This document shows, piece by piece, positions 7,687 through 15,557 of a stretch of DNA of 51,598 nucleotides. The DNA lies in the NCBI RefSeq assembly GCF_900115265.1, contig NZ_FOVU01000023.1, forward strand, positions 1-51,598. The letters are read 5' to 3'. The notes beneath the pieces were generated by a model. That model worked only from the letters and a program-made list of their open reading frames with translations. It did not search any database and was not told the origin of the DNA. The translations under genes were made by a program, and so were the position numbers. The first letter of the stretch is position 1, and each line of letters starts with the position of its first letter. Source of the DNA: Bradyrhizobium sp. Ghvi. Its GTDB lineage: Bacteria; Pseudomonadota; Alphaproteobacteria; Rhizobiales; Xanthobacteraceae.

Positions 7687-8859
7687 ATGCTGAACCAAGA
7701 CATCATTCGCGAAGCTACACGCCTCACACGCTCGGGCCAACTCGTCGAAGCCACCTCGCTGCTTCAGCGCATGCTTCGGGGCGAAAAAGAGCGGGACGCT
7801 ACCGCACCGATGAGTGGCCAGCCCGCCCTTGCTGCAGGAAGAGAGCCGCAGACCATCGACGCCAAGGCGAACGCCGCCGAGACGAGGCGTCCGCGTCGGG
7901 CGGCCCAGCCGGCAGTGGATATCGCCAAACACCTCCACGGGCTCGGGCTGGGAGGCGCCCTGCGGCGTGCGCCGCCTTCCATGGCGGACATCGTGCCGGA
8001 CGGCGCCAAGTTCGTCGAAGGCGTCTACGCAAATGCCGCGGGAAGCCGCGCCTACCGGCTGTTCATCCCGAGCGGCTATCACGGACAGCCCATTCCGCTG
8101 GTGATCATGCTCCACGGCTGTACGCAGTCACCGGAGGATTTTGCCGCCGGCACGCGCATGAACTTCATCGCCGAAGAACAGACCTGCTTCGTTGCCTATC
8201 CCGCGCAGCGGGCGGAAGCAAACCAGGCGAAATGCTGGAATTGGTTTCGGCCGGCCGACCAGCAGCGCGGCACCGGCGAGCCCGCGCTCATCGCCGGCAT
8301 CACCCGCCAGATCATGCGCGACTATTCGGTCAATCCGGAACGCGTCTACGTCGCCGGACTGTCCGCCGGGGCCGCGGCCGCGGCCATCATGGGATCGACG
8401 TACGGCGATCTGTACGCAGCGATCGGCATTCATTCCGGACTGGCTTGCGGAGTAGCCAGCGACCTTCCCTCCGCGCTGATGGCCATGAAGCAAGGCGGCG
8501 GGCCTGAGGCACCGCCGAGCGACGGCCCGCCCGTGCCGACAATCGTCTTTCACGGCGATCGCGACGCCACGGTGCATTCCAAGAACGGCGCTCGGATCGT
8601 ACGACAATCGATCGGCGGATCCCGCACGAAGATAAAGGTGCATCGCGGGCGGGTACCTGGAGGACATGCCTACACCCGCACGGTCCACGCCGACGCCGGC
8701 GGGCGCGGAATCCTCGAGCACTGGGAAATCCACGGAGCCGGACACGCATGGTCAGGAGGCAGCCCTGCCGGCTCCTACACCGATTCGGACGGACCGGATG
8801 CGACGAGGGAGATGCTGCGTTTCTTTCTCGAGCACTCGCTGCAGCGGAGACGAGACTAG
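7687..8859 (+). CDS. Extracellular PHB depolymerase-family esterase (alpha/beta hydrolase)
   Basis: This 390-residue protein belongs to the esterase/PHB depolymerase family (PF10503 type). An N-terminal extension of about 100 residues, partly helical, precedes the catalytic domain. The oxyanion-hole motif MLHGCTQ lies at about 141-147, the nucleophile elbow GLSAG at 224-228 (Ser226), FHGDRD with the likely catalytic Asp at about 288-293, and HGAGHAWSGG with the likely His at about 349-358. These give a complete triad. The substrate could be short-chain esters, feruloyl esters or PHB; the family does not decide this. No clear signal peptide is visible. It is co-transcribed with the upstream ribbon-helix-helix regulator. 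Confidence 0.88.
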   Translation: MLNQDIIREATRLTRSGQLVEATSLLQRMLRGEKERDATAPMSGQPALAAGREPQTIDAKANAAETRRPRRAAQPAVDIAKHLHGLGLGGALRRAPPSMADIVPDGAKFVEGVYANAAGSRAYRLFIPSGYHGQPIPLVIMLHGCTQSPEDFAAGTRMNFIAEEQTCFVAYPAQRAEANQAKCWNWFRPADQQRGTGEPALIAGITRQIMRDYSVNPERVYVAGLSAGAAAAAIMGSTYGDLYAAIGIHSGLACGVASDLPSALMAMKQGGGPEAPPSDGPPVPTIVFHGDRDATVHSKNGARIVRQSIGGSRTKIKVHRGRVPGGHAYTRTVHADAGGRGILEHWEIHGAGHAWSGGSPAGSYTDSDGPDATREMLRFFLEHSLQRRRD

Positions 8860-8879
8860 CTTCGCTGCGGACGCAACGA

Positions 8880-9077
8880 TCAGGACTTGGGCTTGTGTTC
8901 GACGGCCGCCTCGCGAGCCAGCCGCTCCGCCTTCAGGCGCTCCCGGTTCGCATAGAACGCCTGTTGGTCGCGCTCATACTCCGAGGCCGGCACCTTGGCA
9001 CCTGTGTCTCGAAACACCTTTCGCGCTTCCCGCTCGGCCGCGGCCGGCCTCGTACGCTCCGATGGGCGATTGCTCAT
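8880..9077 (-). CDS. Small basic helical protein, 65 aa
   Basis: The product begins MSNRPSERTRPAAAEREARK and continues EYERDQQAFYANRERLKAER, a charged, mostly helical protein without hydrophobic segments. A ribosome site (GAAGGAGGGAGC) sits just upstream of the ATG at 9077. It is convergent with the esterase gene. Similar short proteins are common in bradyrhizobia; no function is known to me. Confidence 0.6.
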   Translation of the reverse strand: MSNRPSERTRPAAAEREARKVFRDTGAKVPASEYERDQQAFYANRERLKAERLAREAAVEHKPKS

Positions 9078-9281
9078 TGCTCCCTCCTTCGGGCGCTAAC
9101 GGTCCTTGCGCTTTGCTGCGCATTTGGACCGCCAACCTAGGGGGTAGATTTTCCCCGGCGGGGCTTTTGGGGAGCCGGGGGCATGGATTCGACGCGTCGC
9201 GAAGCCCTTAGTTCCAATCCGTTCACGTTTCTCAGGCAACTTGTGTTGCGGCTTGGATCGGCAATGGACGCGCTCTTCCCG

Positions 9282-9482
9282 TCAGCCGATCCGCAGATCC
9301 TCCGCCGACATTTTACCGGACCGGCCTGCCCTCAGCTCGTAGCTGATCCGCGCGCCTTCAGCCAAGCCCGTGTAGCCGGCTTTCTCGACGGCGCTGATGT
9401 GCACGAAGACATCTGAGCTGCCGTCATCAGGTTGAATGAAGCCATAGCCTTTCGTCGTGTTGAACCACTTCACCTTACCCAT
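9282..9482 (-). CDS. Cold-shock domain protein (CspA family)
   Basis: The 66-residue product is a single cold-shock domain: MGKVKWFNTTKGYGFIQPDD carries RNP1 (KGYGFI) and DVFVHISAV carries RNP2. It ends SYELRAGRSGKMSAEDLRI. Such proteins bind single-stranded RNA and DNA and act as RNA chaperones. The GTG two codons upstream (9488) could be the start, giving V-A-M-G. The longer frame that opens at 9668 is not part of the domain. It is intact. Confidence 0.9.
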   Translation of the reverse strand: MGKVKWFNTTKGYGFIQPDDGSSDVFVHISAVEKAGYTGLAEGARISYELRAGRSGKMSAEDLRIG

Positions 9483-9619
9483 CGCCACGTCAATATCTCC
9501 GATCCAAAAGGTATTATCGCGAGATTGATCATAACCTGGCCATGGACGCATGATTGTTCGATTCCGGACATAGCAGCGAGCCGGATCACATATTCGAGCG
9601 CAGGCGCCGCCAACTGAGG

Positions 9620-9857
9620 CTGCCGGGGACGTGCGGAAAATCAACTTGGACAGTACCGGGCTCACCAATAATTGCCGAGGTCGCCGGCGTCAGCGTTGGC
9701 TCGCTCTATCAATATTTCCCTAGCAAGGAGGCGCTCGTCGCGGCCGTGATCGATCGTCACAACGAGAAGATTCATGCAACCCAATTTCTCGGCACTGAAA
9801 CCACTCAACTTCTTAGTCGAGGTGGCAACCAGCATAGCCGCAGAAGTCTCAGGCCGC
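9620..9857 (+). pseudogene. TetR family regulator remnant
   Basis: The helix-turn-helix core IIAEVAGVSVGSLYQYFPSK followed by EALVAAVIDRHNEKI is typical of TetR regulators, but the beginning of the domain is degenerate with no start codon. Past about 9775 the frame shifts: NFSALKPLNFLVEVATSIAA continues in another frame. The IS407-type element is inserted at 9857/9858 and the sequence beyond it stops soon. The gene was therefore already broken or has decayed since. Confidence 0.7.
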
Positions 9858-9875
9858 TGACCTGCCACTGAGTTT

Positions 9876-10477
9876 TCATCCGGTGGCGGTTAGAGTCTCG
9901 GGGTTTTGTACGCCAAGTGGCGCGGGTGGAGCAACGGACGATCGGCGGAGCTGGTCGGGGTTGCGCTGCCGGTCGTCCGTTGCGATGAGGTGGGCGGCAT
10001 AGGCCGCCGGGGTCAGGTATTTCAGCGACGAGTGAGGCCGCTGGAGATTGTAGTCGGCAACCCAGTTCGCGATCTTGGCACGAGCATCGTCAAGTTCGAA
10101 GAACAGGGTCTCGTTGAGCAGTTCGTCGCGCATTCGGCCATTGAAGCTCTCGACAAAGCCGTTCTGCATCGGCTTTCCTGGTGCGATGAAGTGCCAGTCG
10201 ATGGCTGCGTCCTTGCACCAGGCGAGCATGGCGTTGCAGGTGAACTCGGTGCCATGGTCGGACACGATCATTCCTGGCTTGCCGCGCCGCTCGACGATCG
10301 CCGTCAGTTCGAGGGCCACGCGCCGCCCCGAGATCGATGTCTCCGGAATGGCGCCCAGACATTCCTTGGTGACGTCGTCGACGATGTTGAGGATGCGGAG
10401 CAGGCCCGCCGTTCCGACAGGCTCATGACGGCCTGCAGATGCGCGACAGCAGCGCGCTTGGCGGCGGGCCCTACCAT
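9876..10477 (-). pseudogene. IS407-group transposase OrfB, internal deletion with frameshift
   Basis: The start MVGPAAKRAAVAHLQAVMSL is readable from 10477 to SERRAC, after which the sequence jumps to LRILNIVDDVTKECLG in another frame. About the first hundred catalytic-domain residues, including the first DDE aspartate segment (WSVDFVHD in relatives), are deleted. The remaining part keeps the integrase-core blocks SDHGTEFTCNAML and GFVESFNGRMRDELLN. It cannot be active. Confidence 0.85.
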
Positions 10478-10737
10478 TTTTTTGAAAGGAGCTCGCGAAG
10501 GGCGGCTGCATCGAGCATCTGCTCGGCAAGAAGCTTCTTCAGCTTCGCGTTCTCCTCCTCCAGGGTTCTCAGCCGCTTGGCCTCGGAGACATCCATGCCG
10601 CCGAATTTGGCCTTCCAGTTGTAGATCGTCGCTTCGGAGATCCGGTGCCTGCGAGCCAGATCGGCCGTCTTCGCCCCGGCCTCATGCTCCTTCAACAACG
10701 CGATAATCTGCTCTTCCGTAAACCTTGCTCGCTTCAT
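10471..10737 (-). CDS. IS407-group transposase OrfA
   Basis: This 88-residue OrfA begins MKRARFTEEQIIALLKEHEA and has the helix-turn-helix TADLARRHRISEATIYNWKA and a leucine-zipper-like end LEEENAKLKKLLAEQ. It ends ...LLSKKW over a run of seven A residues (minus strand), which is the usual programmed -1 frameshift site for making the OrfAB fusion. It is intact, but its partner is deleted. Confidence 0.9.
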   Translation of the reverse strand: MKRARFTEEQIIALLKEHEAGAKTADLARRHRISEATIYNWKAKFGGMDVSEAKRLRTLEEENAKLKKLLAEQMLDAAALRELLSKKW

Positions 10738-10890
10738 CTGTCCGTCCTTCTTCAGGCCGGACTCTAACTACTTCTGGAGGAAATACTCAGTGGCAGGTCA
10801 CCGCCCGTGCGGCGATGCCGGCCTCGTCTTGTGAGCGGCGCGTTTCCGAGCCCTCGGGAGCGACGTTCTCTGCCGCTCTCGTTAATAAAA

Positions 10891-10919
10891 TTGACTATTT
10901 ATGTCTTATTTAATAATTC
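10891..10919 (+). promoter_or_regulatory. Putative promoter in an AT-rich block
   Basis: TTGACT (10891-10896) and TAATTC (10914-10919) are spaced by 17 bases within a strongly AT-rich segment (about 10878-10935) that contrasts with the surrounding GC-rich DNA. It lies about 105 bases upstream of the short H-NS-like gene. AT-rich promoters of this kind are preferred H-NS targets, so self-silencing is possible (inference). Confidence 0.45.
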
Positions 10920-11024
10920 AATATTGGAACTTTAATTGAGGTGCACGGGCCTGAGCTTGGAGTCTCAATAGGGGCATCTGCCCAGGCACGCATCTTTAAG
11001 GGTAATCTGCAGGGACCGGGCGAC

Positions 11025-11222
11025 ATGGATCGAGATCACCTTGACGCGATGTCCATCGATGAGCTGTGGGCGCTGCACACCGACGTGGATCAGATCCTAA
11101 CGGTCAAGCTGATCGCAGCAAAGAGCGACCTTGAGGAGCGGCTTAAACAGCTCGGTCGGAGAGCAGACTGGAAGGGACGGATAAAAAGGAACGACAGAGC
11201 TCGCGTTATAATTCGTGATTAA
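11025..11222 (+). CDS. Truncated H-NS-like protein (N-terminal oligomerisation domain only), 65 aa
   Basis: Residues 8-45 (AMSIDELWALHTDVDQIL then KLIAAKSDLEERLKQLGR) match the N-terminal helix of the full-length H-NS protein at 1848-2171, including the M-S-I-D-x-L-W and L-E-E-R-L-x-x-L landmarks. After it the protein ends with a short basic tail (KGRIKRNDRARVIIRD), and the W-x-G-R-G DNA-binding domain is absent. There is no homologous domain downstream in any frame, so this looks like a stable short form rather than a fresh frameshift. By analogy with H-NST of enteropathogenic E. coli it could mix with H-NS and relieve silencing; that is inference. ATG 11025 follows AGGGA. Confidence 0.6.
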   Translation: MDRDHLDAMSIDELWALHTDVDQILTVKLIAAKSDLEERLKQLGRRADWKGRIKRNDRARVIIRD

Positions 11223-11226
11223 TTTT

Positions 11227-11249
11227 GGATTAAATCCGTTATTTTTTTT
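11227..11249 (+). terminator. Weak hairpin with T8 run
   Basis: GGATT/AATCC is a short palindrome just after the truncated H-NS gene, followed within two bases by ATTTTTTTT. The stem is too short to be convincing on its own, but the T run and position fit a terminator. Confidence 0.35.
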
Positions 11250-11336
11250 GATCTGCATGTGATTTAATTGTGGTCTCGCTACAAAGCCCGGTGCGGCCCT
11301 CCTACTCCTTTCCCGGCGCACGCGGAAGGTCCGGCC

Positions 11337-11552
11337 ATGACTGATATCCATTTCCAGAATTCCCCATCCTCAATGCGATCGGTCGCTCCATTCGAATGGG
11401 CCAACTTGCCCGAGGCGGGCAATCGCGGCGGTCGAGCGGATGCCGCTGCCGCTGTTCTTCGGCACCGCTTCGAAGCGCTCGCTGCTCAAATTGCGGAGTT
11501 GGAAGCACTTCGCGGACGCGTCCTTGAAGCTGAGCAGAAGATCGCCTCTTGA
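11337..11552 (+). CDS. Small coiled-coil protein, 71 aa
   Basis: The N-terminal half (MTDIHFQNSPSSMRSVAPFE) is polar. The C-terminal half is a strong heptad helix, VLRHRFEALAAQIAELEALR then GRVLEAEQKIAS. It is downstream of the truncated H-NS gene on the same strand. The function is unknown; its composition suggests a dimeric or trimeric helix. Confidence 0.5.
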   Translation: MTDIHFQNSPSSMRSVAPFEWANLPEAGNRGGRADAAAAVLRHRFEALAAQIAELEALRGRVLEAEQKIAS

Positions 11553-11708
11553 GCTGAACAACGCAGCCGCCTTCCTTCAAGAAGCTCCGCCCCCATCCAC
11601 ATCAGAGTGACCAGCTGGCTCTGCTAGGGAGCGCCACGGCGCCGAACGCGCAAAAACAGCACAGAAAAAAAGATAATTAGAAGTCGGTCTGATTGACTGA
11701 TACACGCT

Positions 11709-11948
11709 TTGCTACACACGTCCGAAAGCCAATTTGTTCTTGCTGCGTTCACGTGCGATAACGCGGCGATCACGACAAACCCATTCCTCATCCGCATCAT
11801 CCCGCACGAAGAGAGCATCGAGGTGCGCCTCTCGACCTATTTCTATTTCGATGACAATCCCGGCCGGCGCAGCATCAACGGTCGTTTAAGCCGCGAACAG
11901 GCTGAAGCCACCGCGCGCGCCGAACGCGACAAGCTGGGTCAGGCGTGA
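11709..11948 (+). CDS. Hypothetical protein, 79 aa
   Basis: The recognisable part is FLIRIIPHEESIEVRLSTYF followed by FDDNPGRRSINGRLSREQAEA, a compact alpha/beta-looking protein. It has no ATG; the TTG at 11709 is the available start, so the N-terminus is uncertain. Its stop overlaps the GTG start of the next gene (GTGA), indicating a coupled two-gene operon. Confidence 0.55.
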   Translation: MLHTSESQFVLAAFTCDNAAITTNPFLIRIIPHEESIEVRLSTYFYFDDNPGRRSINGRLSREQAEATARAERDKLGQA

Positions 11949-12220
11949 CACATGAAGCACGTCGAGGCCCGCCCTACGCCGATCCGGACGCCGCCGCGCG
12001 CAAGTTGCTCGAGCTCGCCGCCGGCGTCGTACCGATCGACGGCCGCATCCACATCGAGAAGATCAACGCGCCGTTTCTGTCGAAGACCGGCTGCAAGGCC
12101 ACGGGCGCGGAATTCGCAACCGGGCTGCAGGGCGCGATCGACAAGGGCTGGCTTGAGCTGCGTGAGAGCGGCACCTTCGTGAAGCTCACTTCACCGCCTG
12201 AGAAGCTGCTCGCCAAATAG
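11945..12220 (+). CDS. Conserved hypothetical protein, 91 aa
   Basis: The product starts (GTG) MTHEARRGPPYADPDAAARK and continues DGRIHIEKINAPFLSKTGCK, ATGAEFATGLQGAIDKGWLE and the strand pair ELRESGTFVKLT. The P-Y-A-D-P...A-A-R-K-L opening is familiar from rhizobial hypothetical proteins. It resembles a small winged-helix fold near the end, but no function is established. It overlaps the previous gene by four bases. Confidence 0.6.
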   Translation: MTHEARRGPPYADPDAAARKLLELAAGVVPIDGRIHIEKINAPFLSKTGCKATGAEFATGLQGAIDKGWLELRESGTFVKLTSPPEKLLAK

Positions 12221-12392
12221 GAACTTTGGAATCGAAGGCCGGTTCTGGCTCGCCGCCGAGCCGGCGTCGCGGCCCCCGGCCGATATCCCCCCAAGCCCCT
12301 GCAGCCGGGCCGCGCCTGTCCTTCGGAACCTTCCACGCCGACTCGCTTCTCTACTCGCTGATTCTAAGCTCTGGTCGGTCAGTGGAGTATCC

Positions 12393-12756
12393 GTGATGCG
12401 TTCCTCGCCATCTATCGTGCCGGCCGATCGCCTCGACCGGGACATCTACTTGGTGCTTGAGGATTTCGGCGCGCGCCGGCTGCGCCTGGCGCGAGACCGA
12501 CGAGGCCGATACCGATCTCGAGAGTGTTCTTCGGGATATCCTCTCCGGCCAATACGCCTACCCCTTGCGAATCGTGTGCTTCAATCCGGTCGAGGGCTGG
12601 TCGCGCGACGCGACCTCGGACGTTGCCGACGCGCTGGCGGAGCGGGCTGCTCAGGCCCGCGTGGAGATTTCGCCGGCGCTGCAGGACTTCATCAACGCCA
12701 ACGCCACGCGCCGCTTTGACCTGCAGCTCGCCCTACCCGTGCGCGGCGTGGCCTGA
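12393..12756 (+). pseudogene. Small conserved protein with one frameshift
   Basis: The first frame gives VPADRLDRDIYLVLEDFG, a common start of short rhizobial proteins, and then loses sense at 12465-12480. In the adjacent frame the expected continuation AWRETDEADTDLESVLRDIL, RIVCFNPVEGWSRDATSDVA and DALAERAAQARVEISPALQD runs to the stop at 12754-12756. A one-base change in the GC-repetitive stretch ggcgcgcgccgg accounts for it. Its stop overlaps the next start (TGATG). Confidence 0.7.
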
Positions 12757-12906
12757 TGGGTGGCAAGCCAGTTGGCTGGACCGCCCGTGACGAGCGCGAG
12801 CCCTTCTCCACTGTCCGGTCTGCGGCAAAATGCTTGATATGCGCGATCTCGCCGAGGTGATCAGCTGCATGATCAGGAGATCGAGGAAGAACCGACACAG
12901 CACTAG
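12756..12906 (+). pseudogene. Small CxxC zinc-finger-like protein with two frameshifts
   Basis: Three frames must be joined to read the protein: GGKPVGWTARDEREP from ATG 12756, then HCPVCGKMLDMRDLAEVI, then HDQEIEEEPTQH to the TAG at 12904-12906. The CPVCG knuckle and the acidic C-terminus form one coherent small protein of about 50 residues, so both indels are in a formerly real gene. It was coupled to the preceding gene. Confidence 0.65.
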
Positions 12907-13012
12907 AAAATCCGGCGCCGGCAGAAGATTGCGGAGGCCATATGGACCCTTAGCAACTCCTCGAATGGGCCGAGCGTTGACTACCGCTCGTTGCACTTCG
13001 TGGAGCGCTTTG

Positions 13013-13228
13013 ATGGACAGGATCTCGATCTACGATGAATTGAGCCGCGTTGAACGGGATGTGGTCGCAGGAGAGCGTCAGCTCGCAGAACAGGAGCGGC
13101 TGGTTTTGGAATTGAAGCGGCAAGGTGAAAACACTGCGAACGCGGAGGCGGAGCTGGAACGCCTGCGTGAATGCCAGCGGCACCGTGATCGGGATCGCCA
13201 AAGGCTCCTATCACTCCTGCAGCCCTGA
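13013..13228 (+). CDS. Small coiled-coil protein, 71 aa
   Basis: The product MDRISIYDELSRVERDVVAG continues as a nearly uninterrupted charged helix (ERQLAEQERLVLELKRQGEN, AEAELERLRECQRHRDRDRQ), ending LLSLLQP. ATG 13013 is the natural start because the upstream frame extension has no helix pattern. It is one of at least four small coiled-coil genes in this region. Confidence 0.55.
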   Translation: MDRISIYDELSRVERDVVAGERQLAEQERLVLELKRQGENTANAEAELERLRECQRHRDRDRQRLLSLLQP

Positions 13229-13348
13229 GACAGTAAAAGCGCTCCCTCGAAGCCGACCTATAGCGTCCAGCTCACCTACCAGACCGCGAGCGACGTCAAA
13301 TCACGCGCAAGATTCGCATATTTGCGGCCGCATGACTATCTCGCATCC

Positions 13349-13631
13349 ATGTCCCGCGTGTTCGAATTCTGCCTGCCCACCAGCGCCAAAGCCGTACCCG
13401 ATGGCCCCAACTGGTTCCATGAGATCAAGTACGACGGCTATCGGCTGCGCGTCGAGCGGAGTTGCCGAAACGTGCGGCTGATCACGAAGAACGGCCACAA
13501 CGAACGGCCACAACTCGACCGATCGATTTCCGTGCATCGTGCAGTCCGCGCTGCGTAATCGCGAGCAGCGGTTCATCGTCGACGGCGAGGCAGTGATGCT
13601 CGGCGTCGACGGCCAATTGGCGTTTACGTAG
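13349..13631 (+). pseudogene. ATP-dependent DNA ligase-like protein, broken copy A
   Basis: The start MSRVFEFCLPTSAKAVPDGP and the block FHEIKYDGYRLRVE contain the adenylation motif K-x-D-G (KYDG) of ATP-dependent DNA ligases. After LITKNGH the frame changes, and the continuation REQRFIVDGEAVMLGVDG (motif III region) is in another frame before TAG at 13629-13631. Only about half of the normal nucleotidyltransferase domain is left. A better preserved relative follows at 14094-14683. Confidence 0.7.
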
Positions 13632-13713
13632 ATCGATCGAGACGAGAAGCTGAAGCAATGAAACTCGCTCGATGAGTCTCTTCGGCCGTGCAGCTATGGC
13701 GGGTGCTGATCGG

Positions 13714-13872
13714 TCATTGCTGAGCCAGTCGGCAGCTCGTCATGAGAACGTTGTGACTGCATTTCCAACCGGCGCCGAGATCGGAGCTGACCGGGCGCGG
13801 GACAAACGCGAGGGCAGCCATGAGCAGCGCGGCGGTGAAAGCAAGAGCGCGGGCGTTTCGACAGTTGGTCAT
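13714..13872 (-). CDS. Small secreted protein, 52 aa
   Basis: The frame starting at ATG 13872 encodes MTNCRNARALAFTAALLMAA then LAFVPRPVSS, a typical Sec signal peptide with a likely cleavage after V-S-S, and a mature part DLGAGWKCSHNVLMTSCRLA with two cysteines that could pair. Small secreted proteins with the L-G-A-G-W-x-C start occur in bradyrhizobia. It lies between the two ligase remnants on the opposite strand. Confidence 0.5.
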   Translation of the reverse strand: MTNCRNARALAFTAALLMAALAFVPRPVSSDLGAGWKCSHNVLMTSCRLAQQ

Positions 13873-14093
13873 AGACGTCTCTCCGTCCCTTGAGATGGAG
13901 GCAATCATTCGCCCTTCCGGCTTCAACTTCATGTCGTCTGCGCCGTAATCGTGTTTCCGGACCGTTTCGACCGGTGTTGGCGAGATCCGCCGGCAAAATC
14001 GCAACGGGCCTTCAGTCGCCGCGAATTGCGTTCCCGCACCTTGTTCGCGAACCGGATTCGCAAATTCACGTGTGAGTGCATATCTCCGCTTTC

Positions 14094-14683
14094 ATGCGTA
14101 TCGCGTACGAGCTGTGCCTGGCTACCGCTGGCAAGCAGGTGCCCGACGGGCCGGACTGGATTCACGAAGTAAAGCTGATGGCTACCGGATGCTGGTTGTC
14201 CGGGAGAACGGGCGCGTACGCCTGCTCTCGCGCAATGGCACAGACCGGACGAAGCGTTATCCCTGGATTGCTGAGGCCGCGCTGAAGAACCGGCAAAAAA
14301 GGTTTGTGATAGATGGCGAGGCCGTGATCCTTGGGGTGGACGGCATCAGCGACTTTAACGCGCTGCACAGCCGGCAACACGACCATGAGGTGCAGCTATA
14401 TGCCTTCGATATCCTCGTGATGGGTAGCGACGACCTGCGATCAGTGCCCCTTCACGTGCGTAAGACCAATCTGGAGCAGCTACTGGCCCGCCGGCCCGAC
14501 GGGATCGCTGCGGCGCCTTTCGAGCGCGGCGAGATCGGGCCGGATCTATTCCGAGCTGCCCGCCGCATGGGTCTCGAAGGATTAGTTTCCAAGCATCGCG
14601 ATCGCCCGTACCGCGGCGGCCGGCAGAAGTATTGGATCAAGGTCAAGAACCGCAGCCATTCGGCCATAGGGCGGGAATTGTGA
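14094..14683 (+). pseudogene. ATP-dependent DNA ligase-like protein, frameshifted copy B
   Basis: ATG 14094 begins MRIAYELCLATAGKQVPDGP, DWIHEVK; the protein then continues one frame over as DGYRMLVVRENGRVRLLSRN and on to the stop at 14683. The lost base falls in the codon after the motif I lysine (expected K-Y-D-G, read K-x-D-G). The rest keeps RFVIDGEAVILGVDG (motif III), AFDILVMGSDDL, GLEGLVSKH (motif IV) and YWIKVKN (motif V). About 195 residues equals the adenylation domain only, as in the short rhizobial ligase-like proteins. With an intact frame it would have been a complete small enzyme; the frameshift comes before the active lysine is placed. Confidence 0.75.
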
Positions 14684-15251
14684 GAATGGCCAACCGAGGC
14701 GGCCTTAGTTCACCTTGCGCCGTACGCTTCCACTGAAATCATCGGGACCCAACATCTGATATATCCGCCACCGCGCGTGCCCAGCTCCTGCTCTAATAAG
14801 AGGGCGAGCATGGAGGCTAAAAGACGCGATGGAGCACGTGTAGACTCTGGACTGCCCAAATTGCAACGAGGTGGTTTCGCTCGGAGTCGGTGCTGGACGG
14901 CCGGCTGTCGATGATCGCGCACCTTTTTATCTGCCTCAACTAAGCGCGCCCGCCGGATTGATACTAACACCCCAGTTCGCGTCCCGCCCGACAACCGGCG
15001 GCTCCTCGTTTTCGGGTCGTAAGCGGAGGAACACGCTTGCCATTGCATGGGAGGCCATGCCTTCACCGTAATGCGGACCCGACAGGCGGCGGCTTTATCT
15101 GCAGCCCTCCAACCAATATTTGTTGTGTTCGCTCCTGAGCGCAAAGTCGGCGGGGCCAGTTAGGAACTACCACTTTTTCCCGCTGTTTGAATGTGCTGGA
15201 TCGGCCGGCGTTCGTGCTCCGCGAACCCGTCGCCGCCTAAAGGGGGCTTCA
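14684..15251. other. No supported gene
   Basis: Frames in this stretch have shadow-like composition. A short run reading LDCPNCNEVVSLGVG near 14850-14895 looks like the relic of a small zinc-ribbon protein but has an in-frame stop right before it and no clear end. Nothing else is supported. Confidence 0.4.
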
Positions 15252-15470
15252 ATGATCAAGAAGAGAAGGCCTGCTCGCAGCCACGCGACCCAAGGAGCAG
15301 AACGTCGTGCACCGATCGAACAAGCGATACGAGAGATCGAAGTGCTGGAAGAAGCGCTGAAAAAGTATTCTGAACAGGTGCGATCACTACGGCTGGCTCG
15401 TGAGGCCATCTTGGCTGATCTACGCGGCAGAAGCGGCGCCAGACGCTTAGCTTCAGATGACGCTCGATGA
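15252..15470 (+). CDS. Small coiled-coil protein, 72 aa
   Basis: The basic N-terminus MIKKRRPARSHATQGAERRA is followed by a long charged helix (IEQAIREIEVLEEALKKYSE, VRSLRLAREAILADLRGRSG). ATG 15252 follows a GGGGG purine run. It is convergent with the short H-NS-like gene that ends 88 bases downstream, repeating the arrangement seen at 1639-2171. Confidence 0.55.
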   Translation: MIKKRRPARSHATQGAERRAPIEQAIREIEVLEEALKKYSEQVRSLRLAREAILADLRGRSGARRLASDDAR

Positions 15471-15520
15471 CCAGAGCGAATGGACTGGCTGTAGCGCTGC
15501 CGTTTCGGGCGCCCGGACAA

Positions 15521-15544
15521 CCTGCCAGCGTGAACCGGCGGGCC
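15521..15544. repeat. Dispersed palindromic repeat, copy 1
   Basis: CCTGCCAGCGTGAACCGGCG followed by GGCC forms a short imperfect hairpin. Related copies are at 16488, 17017 and 18697. Here it lies between the convergent coiled-coil and short H-NS genes. Confidence 0.5.
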
Positions 15545-15557
15545 GACTGCAACGACC

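Larger units (their letters stand above)
9858..10800 (-). mobile_element. IS3 family (IS407 group) insertion sequence, internally deleted
   Basis: The element is bounded by inverted repeats: TGACCTGCCACTGAGT at the left end (9858 onward) and its inverted, slightly diverged copy at the right end (to 10800). It is flanked by the 4-bp direct repeat CCGC (9854-9857 and 10801-10804), the target duplication size typical of the IS407 group. It carries orfA intact and orfB with a large internal deletion. At 943 bp it is about 250-300 bp short of normal relatives. The preserved target duplication shows that it arrived by transposition. Confidence 0.88.
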
